IMG/VR virus record: IMGVR_UViG_3300021959_004274
Coordinates: 28,188-92,187 of that record
DNA: 64,000 nucleotides
Direction: 5' to 3' (one strand)
Source: a virus
Positions 33,905 to 43,452 of the stretch are shown here, piece after piece. Made by a program: the position numbers and the translations under genes. The notes beneath the pieces were generated by a model. That model saw only the letters and a list, made by a program, of their open reading frames with translations, ran no database searches and was not told the DNA's origin. The number at the start of each line of letters is the position of its first letter. Within the stretch, counting starts at the first letter, position 1.

Positions 33905-34182
33905 TCTTCTTCAATAATCTCTAAAACTAATTCACCTTGACCTTTTATTAGTCTGTGATATTGTTCACTAGCAATAAAATATGTTTCATTCTCTTCTAGT
34001 TCAACCGGCAATTCGTTATCAAACTGTAATTGCCAACCTTGTCCTTCTATTACTTTTATCTGTCTGTCATTAGCATCACGATGCCAGGCTAAATCTGTTT
34101 CTTCAACAGTTCCTTCAAACCGTCTGTAGATAGTATTATCTAAACGTGTTTCAAAGTATGGTTTGTTACCACCACTGACCAC
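33901..34182 (-). CDS. Small cupin-like protein, 93 aa
   Basis: GTG start at 34182 with GGAG 7 nt upstream. Beta-strand pattern DLAWHRDANDRQIKVIEGQGWQ and YFIASEQYHRLIKGQGELVLEI matches a small cupin fold with His residues in metal-binding type positions. Common, as I recall, as an unannotated gene in marine phages; no activity known. Overlaps the 187 aa gene by 17 nt. Confidence 0.55.
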   Translation of the reverse strand: MVSGGNKPYFETRLDNTIYRRFEGTVEETDLAWHRDANDRQIKVIEGQGWQLQFDNELPVELEENETYFIASEQYHRLIKGQGELVLEIIEEE

Positions 34183-34729
34183 CTTTAACTCCTAAACTTT
34201 TATATCTTGGTGTACGACAAGCCCAATAGCCTGCTTTAGTTTTATCATTCTTTTGTTTACAGTTGTGTCTAGCAACAAATGATTTTACTCTTTCTGGATT
34301 ACCCGACTTAACTGATAAGCCAGTTGTGTCGCCCCAACTAACTTTTTTAACTTTACCTGTTTTAGGATTTTTAACGTAGACATAAAACTTCTTAGATCCA
34401 CCACGTTTAGGTTTATTAAGTTCTACTTTCTTACCTTGGTATTCTGCTTCAGATATAGCATCATCTGCAAATGGTTGATCTAACGGTACTTTGTATCCGT
34501 TTTTAAGAGTAACAACTTGGCCAATATCTGATTCTAATAAGTCCTGATCTTCCCAGTCTGGTGTGTAGTTACCTTCTTTGATCTGCTGTCTAGCATAGTT
34601 AAACAACGCAAAGTAATTATCGCTACCAGGGCGAAATATATTCTCCCTGATAGGAATATTTTTGTCAATGTGATACTGGAACGCTTGTTCTATTGTGTTA
34701 GGTCGTTCTAATACTTCACGAACAAGCAT
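34166..34729 (-). CDS. Basic hypothetical protein, 187 aa
   Basis: Acidic N-terminal half and basic C-terminal half: KKFYVYVKNPKTGKVKKVSWGD, then ARHNCKQKNDKTKAGYWACR, a Cys-containing motif I recall in DUF-type proteins of marine phages. Likely a virion or packaged protein; unproven. It is preceded by the 439 aa acidic protein gene by 4 nt. Confidence 0.58.
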   Translation of the reverse strand: MLVREVLERPNTIEQAFQYHIDKNIPIRENIFRPGSDNYFALFNYARQQIKEGNYTPDWEDQDLLESDIGQVVTLKNGYKVPLDQPFADDAISEAEYQGKKVELNKPKRGGSKKFYVYVKNPKTGKVKKVSWGDTTGLSVKSGNPERVKSFVARHNCKQKNDKTKAGYWACRTPRYKSLGVKGGQWW

Positions 34730-34733
34730 GGTA

Positions 34734-36053
34734 TTAACCTTTGTATTCTTTGTATAAGTCTAAAAGGCTTTCTTCTAACTCTTTGCTGTCGTGTAGTTTA
34801 ACACTGTCACCACGTAGTGCTGACTTGTCTTTAGGACCATTTAAACCACCTGACTGTTTGTTTAACTGTGTGTCAACATCAGCATATTTAGGATCAGGTG
34901 AATTAGCAAGTTCTTCTCCTACTTCCTCGTGTTCTTCTTCTGGTTTATATTCTTTATAACCATCTGAACGCATACCCGATAGTGCTAATAGTTGTTTAAC
35001 CATATCAACGTGATCGCCCTGAGCATTAATGTTTACTGACTCATTGCCTTGATCATCAATTGATTGTGTTAGTTGTACACTTTCATTAATTTGTGTTGCT
35101 TCTGTAACTACTTCTTCTGCAGGAAGTAAATCAGCAAGTTTTGATTCAAATTGTCTTGTTAATTCATCTACTTCTACTTCTTCAATACCTTCCTTCTTAG
35201 GACGACCACGCTCTCTCTTAGGTGCATCTGGGTCAACTATTGCATCTACTGGTTCCAATGATGTAACTTTAGTACCTTTTTGTGTATAGTGATAGTGTCT
35301 ACGTGAACCATCTTTAAATGTAACAGTAAAACCTGCTTCATCATCTTTGTATGGATCCATTTCAACTTCATGACCATTTGCTTCATGCTTTTTAATAATG
35401 TCAGATACATGATTTGGATCATAGTATTCTAAAATGCTTTCATCTGCTTCTACTGATTCTTCAATACCACACGCCGCCATAAATCTTTCTTTGTCAAAGC
35501 GTGGATTTTGTTTAGCAAAAACATCTGCGTGATGTTGTGCTAGTTCTGCTTTCTTAGCTGGTTCAGCATTTTTAATTAAGTCTGCTACCATTTGAAAATC
35601 TTTACGTGTTGGGCCTTCAGAAATTACTTCTTCTTCTTGTGCATCATCTTCATGCACATCAATTGACTCTTCTACTTCTTCTTTGTCCTCGTCCTCGTCC
35701 TCGTCTTTATCTTCTGTTTTGCCTTTTTTAGCATCTAACATTTTCTGAAAAGCCGCTTTCTGTGCTGGACTTTGTGCTTCTGTAATTGATTCTTCTTCAG
35801 CTTCTACTGACTCGTTAGTAGGCTCAGTTTGTACTGCTAGTGTCGGAACACCTGCTAGTTTAGCATAGTCAGCTGGCTCACTTGGTGCATACTCTGTATA
35901 CACATTGTCACCAGTTACTGTTGTTTCAACTGCTTCAGCCGGAGCAGGTGCAGTTGTCATTGCTTCAGCAGACTTAATTGCCGCCTGTTGATCTTCTGTT
36001 GGGTTTTCAATTGCTTTTAATCTTTCTAAAACATCATACATTTCGTTTGCCAT
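34734..36053 (-). CDS. Large acidic protein with AT-hook-like motif, 439 aa
   Basis: Long, low-complexity acidic stretches (TEDKDEDEDEDKEEVEES) and Ala/Glu/Pro-rich N-terminal region; a folded central part about 200-275 (YDPNHVSDIIKKHEANGHEV, KDGSRRHYHYTQ). RERGRPKKEG near 287 contains the AT-hook core RGRP. Size, acidity and position beside terminase and head completion genes suit a prohead core or internal protein, but this is inference. Confidence 0.5.
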   Translation of the reverse strand: MANEMYDVLERLKAIENPTEDQQAAIKSAEAMTTAPAPAEAVETTVTGDNVYTEYAPSEPADYAKLAGVPTLAVQTEPTNESVEAEEESITEAQSPAQKAAFQKMLDAKKGKTEDKDEDEDEDKEEVEESIDVHEDDAQEEEVISEGPTRKDFQMVADLIKNAEPAKKAELAQHHADVFAKQNPRFDKERFMAACGIEESVEADESILEYYDPNHVSDIIKKHEANGHEVEMDPYKDDEAGFTVTFKDGSRRHYHYTQKGTKVTSLEPVDAIVDPDAPKRERGRPKKEGIEEVEVDELTRQFESKLADLLPAEEVVTEATQINESVQLTQSIDDQGNESVNINAQGDHVDMVKQLLALSGMRSDGYKEYKPEEEHEEVGEELANSPDPKYADVDTQLNKQSGGLNGPKDKSALRGDSVKLHDSKELEESLLDLYKEYKG

Positions 36054-36065
36054 GGGTTTGTCCTC

Positions 36066-36659
36066 TTATCTAGCCGCTGACTTTACGTCAGGCTTTTTAT
36101 TTTTAGTACTACCCACTGGACTCTTATCGCCCTGAGGTAAGTCGTTAGTAGTTTCGGCTTTAGGGGTTGCGCCTCCTGCTACTTCAAATTTTGCGTCACC
36201 TGCATTTTCTATTGCATCTTCTGGCTTAGCGTGATTTTCTTTTGCTTCTTTTTGTTCTTTAGTTTCTTCAGGATACTCTTTTTCTAACAGTGGGCCTTCT
36301 TCTGGTTCACTGCCTTCATTGTTTTCCCAACTATCAGCAAAGTGTTTAGTGATAACTTTAATTTGTGACTTAGGTTTACGTGAGCATTCTTCAATTAATG
36401 CGTAAAGTTCATCTGCTGATGCTGGATAGTTTAGTTCAATTTCAAACATACAAACTTCCATGTTTTTTGTACCAGGAAAGTCTAATGGATCTTCCATTAC
36501 TGGAGTAGTCTTAGGCTCAGTCATTTTAATAATGTCATAACGGCTTAACTTTTCTTCCATGTGTTTGATACAGTCAGCATCACAGCCGCCTGCAACTTTA
36601 ATTTTATATGAGTACGTTTGTGTCGACTCTGTTAAATATTGTTTAAATGTTTTATTCAT
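36066..36659 (-). CDS. Hypothetical acidic protein, 197 aa
   Basis: N-terminal about 105 residues form a ferredoxin-like alpha/beta pattern with four cysteines (GGCDADCIKHM, EVCMFEIELNYPAS, EECSRKPK). The C-terminal half is disordered and Glu/Lys/Pro-rich. It is the first gene after a late box (36684-36691) with an AGGGG RBS. Start residues MNKTFKQYLTES match the class of short N-terminal tags found on virion proteins here. Confidence 0.58.
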   Translation of the reverse strand: MNKTFKQYLTESTQTYSYKIKVAGGCDADCIKHMEEKLSRYDIIKMTEPKTTPVMEDPLDFPGTKNMEVCMFEIELNYPASADELYALIEECSRKPKSQIKVITKHFADSWENNEGSEPEEGPLLEKEYPEETKEQKEAKENHAKPEDAIENAGDAKFEVAGGATPKAETTNDLPQGDKSPVGSTKNKKPDVKSAAR

Positions 36660-36683
36660 AATTTCATATTCCCCTATTGATAG

Positions 36684-36691
36684 TATTTATG
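36684..36691 (-). promoter_or_regulatory. T4-type late promoter, CATAAATA
   Basis: Minus strand CATAAATA, 24 nt before the ATG at 36659, with AGGGGAA ahead of the start. Lies in the gap after gp16 and should drive the late packaging-region genes toward gp17. Confidence 0.6.
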
Positions 36692-36697
36692 CTACTA

Positions 36698-37204
36698 TTA
36701 CTCTTTTGGGTCATCTTTTCTAAGTAACTCTTTTAGTAATTCGTTACGATCAAGTATATGACCGTGCCCTTCTTCAACTTCTTCACCTTTTTTATGTGTA
36801 AGCTGTCTTTCTTTTTGATCTAGCTGTGCTTTTTTAAGTTGTAGATCAATCATACGTAACTTTTTGTTTAGTTTTGCTGTTTTTGCTGTGATAGCATGTC
36901 CTAATAGCCCACTAGCAACACCAAAAATCTCTGACGAAAAGCGACTATCCACATTCATACCCAAATCCATTAAGTCCTTGTACGATGATTTAGCAAGTTC
37001 AGCTAGTTCATCCATTTCGCCATCGCCGGCTTCTAGCCCTTTAACAGCAGGTAGTGCATCTTCAATTTTTTCTATATTTGAAAGTGTTTCTTGTGGAAGT
37101 TGTGGTTTGCCATTAGTCTCCTGAGGTAGAGGTTCAGTAACATCAATACTATCTTCCTTTTCGTTAGTATCTAAATTAAAAATTTCTTCTAGTTTTTTTG
37201 TCAT
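36698..37204 (-). CDS. 16: Terminase small subunit (gp16-like)
   Basis: Central helical hairpin (SSYKDLMDLGMNVDSRFSSE, then IFGVASGLLGHAITAKTAKLNK) with charged flanks is the T4 gp16 pattern, and 168 aa matches T4 gp16 (164 aa). Recognises DNA and stimulates gp17. It follows the gp4-like gene with a one-base overlap. N- and C-termini are acidic and probably disordered. Confidence 0.75.
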   Translation of the reverse strand: MTKKLEEIFNLDTNEKEDSIDVTEPLPQETNGKPQLPQETLSNIEKIEDALPAVKGLEAGDGEMDELAELAKSSYKDLMDLGMNVDSRFSSEIFGVASGLLGHAITAKTAKLNKKLRMIDLQLKKAQLDQKERQLTHKKGEEVEEGHGHILDRNELLKELLRKDDPKE

Positions 37205-37638
37205 TATCTTGCACCACTTCTAAAAATATCTTCTTCTGTAACTACTCTAAAACGTAGTCCGTTTTGTTTACACCACTTAGCGGCCTGTTCCCATTTAGCA
37301 TGATTAATTGCTACAGTTTCTGCTAGTCTACGATTCTGGTTTTTACTTTCTATAATACTTTGATTCTTAGGCTTAATTTCTACCAGCTCTGTTATTAATT
37401 TACCTGTTTTGTCTTGGTACTGAACTAAAAAGTCAGGTATGTAGTTTGTCTGTTTACCTGTAAACGGGTGTATATAGGGGATTTTAACGCATTCACTAGC
37501 CCATTTGACTACACTAGGATGACTGTCACAAAATTGCATGAAAGCACTTTCCCAACTAGATCTGAATGTAGGCATTCTACTACCTACAAACTTTTCTGGG
37601 TTTTTTACAGTAAATTTGCCTTTGTGAAATTTGGCCAT
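37204..37638 (-). CDS. 4: Head completion protein (gp4-like, TnsA-type nuclease fold)
   Basis: Seen: TFRSSWESAFMQFCDSHPSV, WASECVKIPYIHP, YIPDFLVQYQD and LVEIKPK, the D...ExK core of TnsA-like nucleases, as in T4 gp4 (50). Adds to filled heads in T4. 144 aa fits. Starts three bases after the upstream stop. The N-terminus is basic (AKFHKGKF). Confidence 0.85.
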   Translation of the reverse strand: MAKFHKGKFTVKNPEKFVGSRMPTFRSSWESAFMQFCDSHPSVVKWASECVKIPYIHPFTGKQTNYIPDFLVQYQDKTGKLITELVEIKPKNQSIIESKNQNRRLAETVAINHAKWEQAAKWCKQNGLRFRVVTEEDIFRSGAR

Positions 37639-37641
37639 TTA

Positions 37642-38001
37642 CTATACCTGCACATTTCTGGCAGCATAGTAATTAGGTTGTTGAACTACACTGACACCAA
37701 TAAGAGTTGACTTTGATCTTAATCCATTAAGATAGTATGCTAGAGTAGCATTCACAGTAACGCCGTCTTGGCCTTTGAATTCTTCTAAAAGTTCTAGTGG
37801 TGGTTTTTCGTAACCTGTTGCAATTTGAAAAAACACTGCTGTAAAATCATCAGCAATTTTTGCATCACGAAATGTTTGTGCAAAGAATCCTCTAACAATA
37901 TCATATTCGTTAGGGTTTACTTTGATTTCTTTTTTATAAAAATTGTCAAAGATTAAATAAGATGAATCAGACGTTGATTTTTTTACGTTAACTGTTCCCA
38001 T
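37642..38001 (-). CDS. Hypothetical protein, 119 aa, probable virion
   Basis: Sequence SYLIFDNFYKKEIKVNPNEYD, FFAQTFRDAKIADDFTAVFFQ and a C-terminal ATLAYYLNGLRSKSTLIGV. Located between a tail-tube-like gene and gp4. The upstream GTTAAATA box with a 5 nt spacer before ATG resembles the leaderless late layout, although an AAAGG is also present. No family recognised. Confidence 0.58.
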   Translation of the reverse strand: MGTVNVKKSTSDSSYLIFDNFYKKEIKVNPNEYDIVRGFFAQTFRDAKIADDFTAVFFQIATGYEKPPLELLEEFKGQDGVTVNATLAYYLNGLRSKSTLIGVSVVQQPNYYAARNVQV

Positions 38002-38022
38002 GTTTATATTTAACCTTTAAAA

Positions 38023-39396
38023 TTATTGCCCTGTTATTTTAGTAGAGCTATCAACAAAAGTATCTTTTTCTGTTACTAGTGCGGCTACTTTTGGTTGATC
38101 TTGACCTACAACAGGATTGTTAACTGCTGTAGCTACGCCAACATTTTGACCGTTACTTGTTACATTGTCTGTAGTTTTTGGTGTTTGCGTTCCTCCTGGT
38201 GATGGGTTAGAACCAGTTTTTACACCTACTGTGGCCACTGTTGCTGGTTTTGTTTGTTTAATAGGAAACACTGTGCCGCCTGAAACAGGATTTCCTGTAG
38301 TTTTTTTAACAGTATTTCTTACTTCTTGATTGACTTCTTCTTTAAATGTGTCACCAGGACTATCCATATTTTTATAAGTGTAAATTGCACGTCCAGCTTT
38401 TGCCGCGGCTCCTAATAGGTTACCTGAACTTAAATCTTCAAATGCACCAACACCTGCATCTAGTAAACCGCCCTGGCCAAAGAAGGAGTTAGTAGAGCCT
38501 GGACGACTTAATGCACTTGGTTCGGTATCATAATGTTCTTGACTTCCAAAGCCTGGAACTTGACCTGTACCAATAGCACCACTACCGTACTTGACTGACT
38601 CATACTTGATCGACATTGAGTTAGTCATTGTATCGCCACCTGCTGAATAATCATAAGTGTCGTGTCTAAAGTCTGTAATAATAGGATTTACTAGTGTGTA
38701 CGAAACAAAACTGTGTTGGTTGAATCCATAAATTGTAATATCTTTAAAGAACTGTGGCTTATTACGGGCACCACTAACACCTTCGCCAATATAACCCCAG
38801 TCGTTACCAATTCTATCTGGAGCATAAATGTCTCTTGCATTTTGGTCTGCTGAGTTACCAGGGCCGCTAAATGCACTAGTTTCTCCCATTACTCTACCTA
38901 AGTCAATAGGTAAAAGCCCGTTTAAGAAGTTTGACATTGATGAACCTGCATTTGTATTTGTTGATTGTGTTGATTGATTACCACCATAGCCCTGACTAGG
39001 ATCTTTATAAAAGTAATTGTAGTAACTAAACCATAATGATCTTACTATATCACTGTTGTCATCATGAAATTCAATCTGTACTGGTTCGTAATTGATTTTT
39101 GTTTGTACGTTACGTTTTCTATTATATGAATTTAATGTATCAACATCAAACGTATAACTTGGTAATTGTACTGTTTTTGTAAGAACACTTATTCGTGAAC
39201 TATCTCTGGCACCAAAAAGTTTGGTTAACCCAGGTATTTCAGTTGTATTAATATTGAAATACACATGGAAGAGGAATTTGAGTCTAGGTGCGTTAGCATA
39301 GCCAGCTGACCTAAAGGTCTTGCTGGCGTGCCTGTAATCTTTTAAGTAGTCGCTACCCAGGAACCCCTTCAGAACGTTGTCGAAGAAGCCTGCCAT
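38023..39396 (-). CDS. Tail-tube-fold protein (gp48/gp54-like), 457 aa
   Basis: The N-terminal about 130 residues are of tail-tube type: LKFLFHVYFNIN, RISVLTKTVQLPSYTFDVDTLNSYNRKRNVQTK and PVQIEFHDDNSDIVRSLWF, resembling the T4 gp19 family used by gp48 and gp54 (tube cap and initiator). Residues about 330-457 are Gly/Thr/Val-rich. It follows gp19 by 5 nt. Which of the two T4 proteins it equals is not decided. Confidence 0.65.
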   Translation of the reverse strand: MAGFFDNVLKGFLGSDYLKDYRHASKTFRSAGYANAPRLKFLFHVYFNINTTEIPGLTKLFGARDSSRISVLTKTVQLPSYTFDVDTLNSYNRKRNVQTKINYEPVQIEFHDDNSDIVRSLWFSYYNYFYKDPSQGYGGNQSTQSTNTNAGSSMSNFLNGLLPIDLGRVMGETSAFSGPGNSADQNARDIYAPDRIGNDWGYIGEGVSGARNKPQFFKDITIYGFNQHSFVSYTLVNPIITDFRHDTYDYSAGGDTMTNSMSIKYESVKYGSGAIGTGQVPGFGSQEHYDTEPSALSRPGSTNSFFGQGGLLDAGVGAFEDLSSGNLLGAAAKAGRAIYTYKNMDSPGDTFKEEVNQEVRNTVKKTTGNPVSGGTVFPIKQTKPATVATVGVKTGSNPSPGGTQTPKTTDNVTSNGQNVGVATAVNNPVVGQDQPKVAALVTEKDTFVDSSTKITGQ

Positions 39397-39401
39397 TTAT
39401 A

Positions 39402-40019
39402 TTAGCCTGTTACTACTGAACCTAGTGCTCTACCAACGCCAACACCTACGCCACTACCTAGTGGTGTTTGTACTGCGTTATCAAATCTAATGTTTAGTGT
39501 AACTGTTGCTGGTGCTGACTCACTGTATGATAAGTCATTATAGTTAACTGTTGTTAAATAGCAACCATATAGTTCCCATGTTTCTAAAACTACTGGTTCG
39601 TTAGCGCCATTACCACCGTCTAATACTTCGCAACGTGTTAGGAATTTATAGTCAATACCTGCTGAAGCAGAAGCTTGTTCCATAAAGTCATATTGTTTCT
39701 GTAATTGTTCGCCAACTAATTTAGCAACGTTACCGCCTGCATCATCACGTAAATTAACTGTTGCATCACCCCAAGTATGTTTACCAGCCATTCTCATTTT
39801 TGAGTTGTAAAGATCGATAGTGATATCGTCAAAACTAACTTCAGGTCTAGTAAAGTCAATAACTTGTTTTGTCATTTCAGTTCTTGGTGTTGATACACCA
39901 AAGTTTTCAAATACCGTTCTGAAGCGATATTTGAGTTTAGGCATTAATAAGCCTTGTGTACTAGCACTCTGATCACTCGCTAAAGGAACAGTCATTCTTG
40001 TTAAAGATGAAACCGCCAT
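39402..40019 (-). CDS. 19: Tail tube protein (gp19-like)
   Basis: Forms the inner tube of the contractile tail. LKYRFRTVFENFG, VIDFTRPEVSFDDITIDLYNSKM and YGCYLTTVNYNDLSYSESAP match the tube fold; 205 aa. A strong late box (40048-40055) and AAGGAG RBS precede it, matching a high-copy protein. The terminator just upstream isolates it from gp18. Confidence 0.88.
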   Translation of the reverse strand: MAVSSLTRMTVPLASDQSASTQGLLMPKLKYRFRTVFENFGVSTPRTEMTKQVIDFTRPEVSFDDITIDLYNSKMRMAGKHTWGDATVNLRDDAGGNVAKLVGEQLQKQYDFMEQASASAGIDYKFLTRCEVLDGGNGANEPVVLETWELYGCYLTTVNYNDLSYSESAPATVTLNIRFDNAVQTPLGSGVGVGVGRALGSVVTG

Positions 40020-40047
40020 TTTTAAATCTCCTTCTTGGTTATGCTAA

Positions 40048-40055
40048 TATTTATC
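40048..40055 (-). promoter_or_regulatory. T4-type late promoter, GATAAATA, for gp19
   Basis: Minus strand GATAAATA, 28 nt before the ATG at 40019; RBS AAGGAG follows. Confidence 0.7.
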
Positions 40056-40068
40056 ATCTGACAATCAC

Positions 40069-40092
40069 AAAAAATGGCACCGAAGTGCCATT
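40069..40092 (-). terminator. Rho-independent terminator after gp18
   Basis: Minus strand stem AATGGCAC/GTGCCATT with a TTCG loop (40073-40092), then six T. The C(UUCG)G loop is an extra-stable terminator hairpin. Confidence 0.88.
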
Positions 40093-40119
40093 ATCTGCGT
40101 ATATAATGATTATACTATT

Positions 40120-43100
40120 TTATAAATTACCTGCTTCAATATCGCCAGTATTTTTAATTCTTACTGGAATATAAATAAACTCAACTGCTTTAGTTGGTTC
40201 AATAGCAATATCAATATAAAGTTCATTTCTATCAATACGTGCTGGTGTGTTGTTTGTTTCATCACAAACAACTAGGTAATCGTAAATACCACGTTTAGCA
40301 GTAACATCGTTTAATAGTTGCTCAATTGCACCTTTAACTTCATCACGTGTGATCTTGTCGTTTGGTTCAAACATCCAGTTTTTACCAACTGCTTCAAGTT
40401 TCTTACGTAAGTAAGCAACTAAACGTGACACGTTAATTCTGTCTAGTGCTGATGAAGCACCTGCAACAGTTTTGTTACCATAGTTAGTTAAACCACTACC
40501 TGGAATAAATGTTAGTGGATTAACTCTGTTTTCGTATAATGTATCTCTTGCTGATTCTCTGTTAGCAACTTGTACAAAGTCACCTGTTTGAGCGTCAACA
40601 TAACCTAATGCTGATACGTTATCAATTAAGCCACGTCTGTTACCAGCCGGTGCTAACCATGGATAACCAATTTCGTCATTTCTAATAATTGTTCTTAACA
40701 TCGCATGTGATGCTGGAACAACCACTGAGTTACCTGATAAGTCGTTTGCTCTACCTGATGGGTAAAACACAGCCGCATATGGATCGTTAGTAACCAAACC
40801 GTCTTCTGAATCAGTTCCTAAACCGCCTGCGTCTGTTGCCCAGTTAATTATTTCTTCTGAATTGTCTGACAATCTAAACGGTGTATCACCAACAACAAAA
40901 CCAGTGTTGTTTCTGTCGTTGTTTAATAGCACCATGTTTTGCATTAATTCAGGATAACCTGGACATGCTAATAAGTTAAAGTCTCTTTGTTCTTCACGGA
41001 TTGCTGTATTTGTGTCAATACCTGCTTTAAGAGCCGCTACAACTAATTGACGTTGTGCTTTTCTGCCCATGTATGGTGAACCATCTGCACGATTTCCTGA
41101 AACAGTTACCCATGCATCTTTCTGTGATGGTAATGTATCATCAGGGAATGTTGTGCTGTTAAAGTAGTTTACTTTATATTCTTTAACGTTGTAACCTGAA
41201 CGTCTTGTATTGAATAACAATGTACCTGCTGGATATAATGCTGGAGTTGGTGCATCAATATCTAAATAGTTACTTGTTGTTAACGCAGTAATTGTTGCTA
41301 TGTCGCCTGTAATAGGATCAACTGTACCTGCTGTTGACCAACGAGCATCTGCAAATACAATACCGTTTTCAGTTGTTTGATCAGCGTTATCAATAGTTAC
41401 CCATTGATCTGTACCATCAACAGCCTCCCAACGTTTAATTAATGGATAGTTTTCTAAATCTGAAGTATCTAACCATAAGTCACCGTATGCTAATGCTGTT
41501 TTAGCAGTATCGTTTTGTGTAGTAGGAGCACTTGCACCAACTTGGATACCTTTAGCATTGGTATTTGATAAATCAAACCCACGTACATCATTAGTTACGT
41601 TTCTATAACCTTTCCAGTTTGAACCATCATGTATCATAACATCTACTTCATCAATTGCTGAATAGTACCATTTTGTACCATTTGCTGGATCTTGTGTTGG
41701 TTCAGAACCTTTTGCTTCATATGTTAATGTATTCCAGTTTGAAATAATTACACTCAGAAGATCTGCTGATGATCTCATGTTGCCTGATAATTGTGAAATA
41801 CCAGTTACGCCATACGCATCCTGTGTTGGTGTACCAACTGTGTCTGTAATTTTAATTACTCCACCTTGTGTATGTTTGATTGTTAAGTAACCATCTGTTA
41901 CACTAGCAACTGTATTAGCAACGTTAGCCGCATTAAATGCCGCCGCATAGTCAGCAATAGTAGTACCTGATAGTGTAGCAGTTACTGGAGTTGACATTGT
42001 AGTTGAACCTTTAACACTTGCTGAAATAGTAAATGCGTCAGCGTTTGTCATTGTAGGACTTACTACAGTTGATGTGGCTACTGTGTCACCTGTTTGTGAA
42101 CGTACATGTAATTTTAATGTAGCAGTGTAGTTTTCTGACCAATCTAAGTAGCCGTATACAACACCTGCTGAAATGTTTCTACCGCCACCAGCGGCATCAA
42201 GTTCTTTGTTTGCTGTGGCATCATCAGCATATAAAGGAACTGTTAATGTAGCCCATGAGTCTGTGTTTACATCATATTGTTTAACAACAATGTTAGCACC
42301 TTGGTTAACTGAAGTTGTTTTCTGCCATAAAGATCCTGTTGGTCTTGGAGCAGTATCAGTTGTTTTCCAACGTGGTAATTCTGTGTGTTTTCCTTGTACA
42401 AATTCAGGAGCGTAATATGTTCCTGCTGTAATACCTAAATCTGTTAACAGTGTACCTGTACCGTTAGCAATAGTCCATGCGCCGTCTGCTGATGAACCTT
42501 CTGGAGTTACGTCTGAGTCAGCATAAATTTCTAACTTACCGTTAACAGCCGCGGCTGTTATACCTGTAATATTATTTGAATTAATTTCTGCCGCTAATGT
42601 TGTAACTGTAGTACCTGTTGAAGTAACAGTTGTGCCATTAATCACTAAAGTATGACCACCTGTTAACACTGGGTTTGTTGTACTACTTTGCACTGAGTAG
42701 TGAGCATTTTGCCAATCGTCTGAACCAACTAACACCCATGTGTTATCTGATTTTTTATAGTAGACAGGGTTTGATGCGTTTGTTGTAACAACAGCATAAT
42801 CACCAATTGCACCAACTGATGAGTTAGGCACACCTGCTGTTACATCATCTGTTGATGTAATAGCTATTGGTTTTTTGTTTGTAAATTTACCTGTTGTTTT
42901 GCTCCACTCAAATAGACCCCATTCTGTTTCTGTAGTGTCTAACCAATATGAGTTATCGTCTGCATCGCCTGCTGGACGAGTTAATCTTGCTGTTAAGCCT
43001 GCTAAGTCAATATCAACACGTTGAATATAAGCTCTGTTAGAAACACCTAACACTGAGTGAGCCGCTAATAAACCATATTCATTTAATTCATAACCGTTAA

Positions 43101-43350
43101 GCGGAGTACCACTTGTCGTTGAATAAAAGAATGGATTACCATATAGTGTTGCTAATTCTCTTTGGCTAGTAATTAATTGTACTTTGTTTGCGTTAGCCGC
43201 AGTTGTTGCTGAAGCTACGCCAGTTCCTGTACCACTTATCTTGTTTTGTGCTGTTGCGATAAGCATGTATGGAATCGAATTTGATGCGGAAGGTAAGTAT
43301 TGACTTTCGTCAACTATACTTACTTCTACGCCTGGGGATACTAATGCCAT
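40120..43350 (-). CDS. 18: Tail sheath protein (gp18-like), enlarged, 1076 aa
   Basis: The N-terminus (SPGVEVSIVDESQYLPSASN) and C-terminus (LVAYLRKKLEAVGKNWMFEPND, YIDIAIEPTKAVEFIYIPVRI) are the conserved gp18 core, with the canonical C-terminal half from about 720. T4 gp18 has 659 aa; this protein has an about 500-residue insertion from about 120 to 690 built of beta-rich modules with repeated xWxDxxx WVxV patterns, perhaps surface domains. RBS AGAGG; late box at 43396-43403. Confidence 0.9.
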   Translation of the reverse strand: MALVSPGVEVSIVDESQYLPSASNSIPYMLIATAQNKISGTGTGVASATTAANANKVQLITSQRELATLYGNPFFYSTTSGTPLNGYELNEYGLLAAHSVLGVSNRAYIQRVDIDLAGLTARLTRPAGDADDNSYWLDTTETEWGLFEWSKTTGKFTNKKPIAITSTDDVTAGVPNSSVGAIGDYAVVTTNASNPVYYKKSDNTWVLVGSDDWQNAHYSVQSSTTNPVLTGGHTLVINGTTVTSTGTTVTTLAAEINSNNITGITAAAVNGKLEIYADSDVTPEGSSADGAWTIANGTGTLLTDLGITAGTYYAPEFVQGKHTELPRWKTTDTAPRPTGSLWQKTTSVNQGANIVVKQYDVNTDSWATLTVPLYADDATANKELDAAGGGRNISAGVVYGYLDWSENYTATLKLHVRSQTGDTVATSTVVSPTMTNADAFTISASVKGSTTMSTPVTATLSGTTIADYAAAFNAANVANTVASVTDGYLTIKHTQGGVIKITDTVGTPTQDAYGVTGISQLSGNMRSSADLLSVIISNWNTLTYEAKGSEPTQDPANGTKWYYSAIDEVDVMIHDGSNWKGYRNVTNDVRGFDLSNTNAKGIQVGASAPTTQNDTAKTALAYGDLWLDTSDLENYPLIKRWEAVDGTDQWVTIDNADQTTENGIVFADARWSTAGTVDPITGDIATITALTTSNYLDIDAPTPALYPAGTLLFNTRRSGYNVKEYKVNYFNSTTFPDDTLPSQKDAWVTVSGNRADGSPYMGRKAQRQLVVAALKAGIDTNTAIREEQRDFNLLACPGYPELMQNMVLLNNDRNNTGFVVGDTPFRLSDNSEEIINWATDAGGLGTDSEDGLVTNDPYAAVFYPSGRANDLSGNSVVVPASHAMLRTIIRNDEIGYPWLAPAGNRRGLIDNVSALGYVDAQTGDFVQVANRESARDTLYENRVNPLTFIPGSGLTNYGNKTVAGASSALDRINVSRLVAYLRKKLEAVGKNWMFEPNDKITRDEVKGAIEQLLNDVTAKRGIYDYLVVCDETNNTPARIDRNELYIDIAIEPTKAVEFIYIPVRIKNTGDIEAGNL

Positions 43351-43395
43351 AATATTTTTCCTCTTGTATAAATCAGTTCTTTTAACTGTTACGAA

Positions 43396-43403
43396 TATTT
43401 ATG
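43396..43403 (-). promoter_or_regulatory. T4-type late promoter, CATAAATA, for gp18
   Basis: Minus strand CATAAATA, 45 nt before the ATG at 43350, with AGAGGAAAAA as RBS. Confidence 0.65.
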
Positions 43404-43452
43404 CTATTAGCCCTAAAACTGCCTGTTTAAAGTGCCTTTGCAAAGGTTTTGC

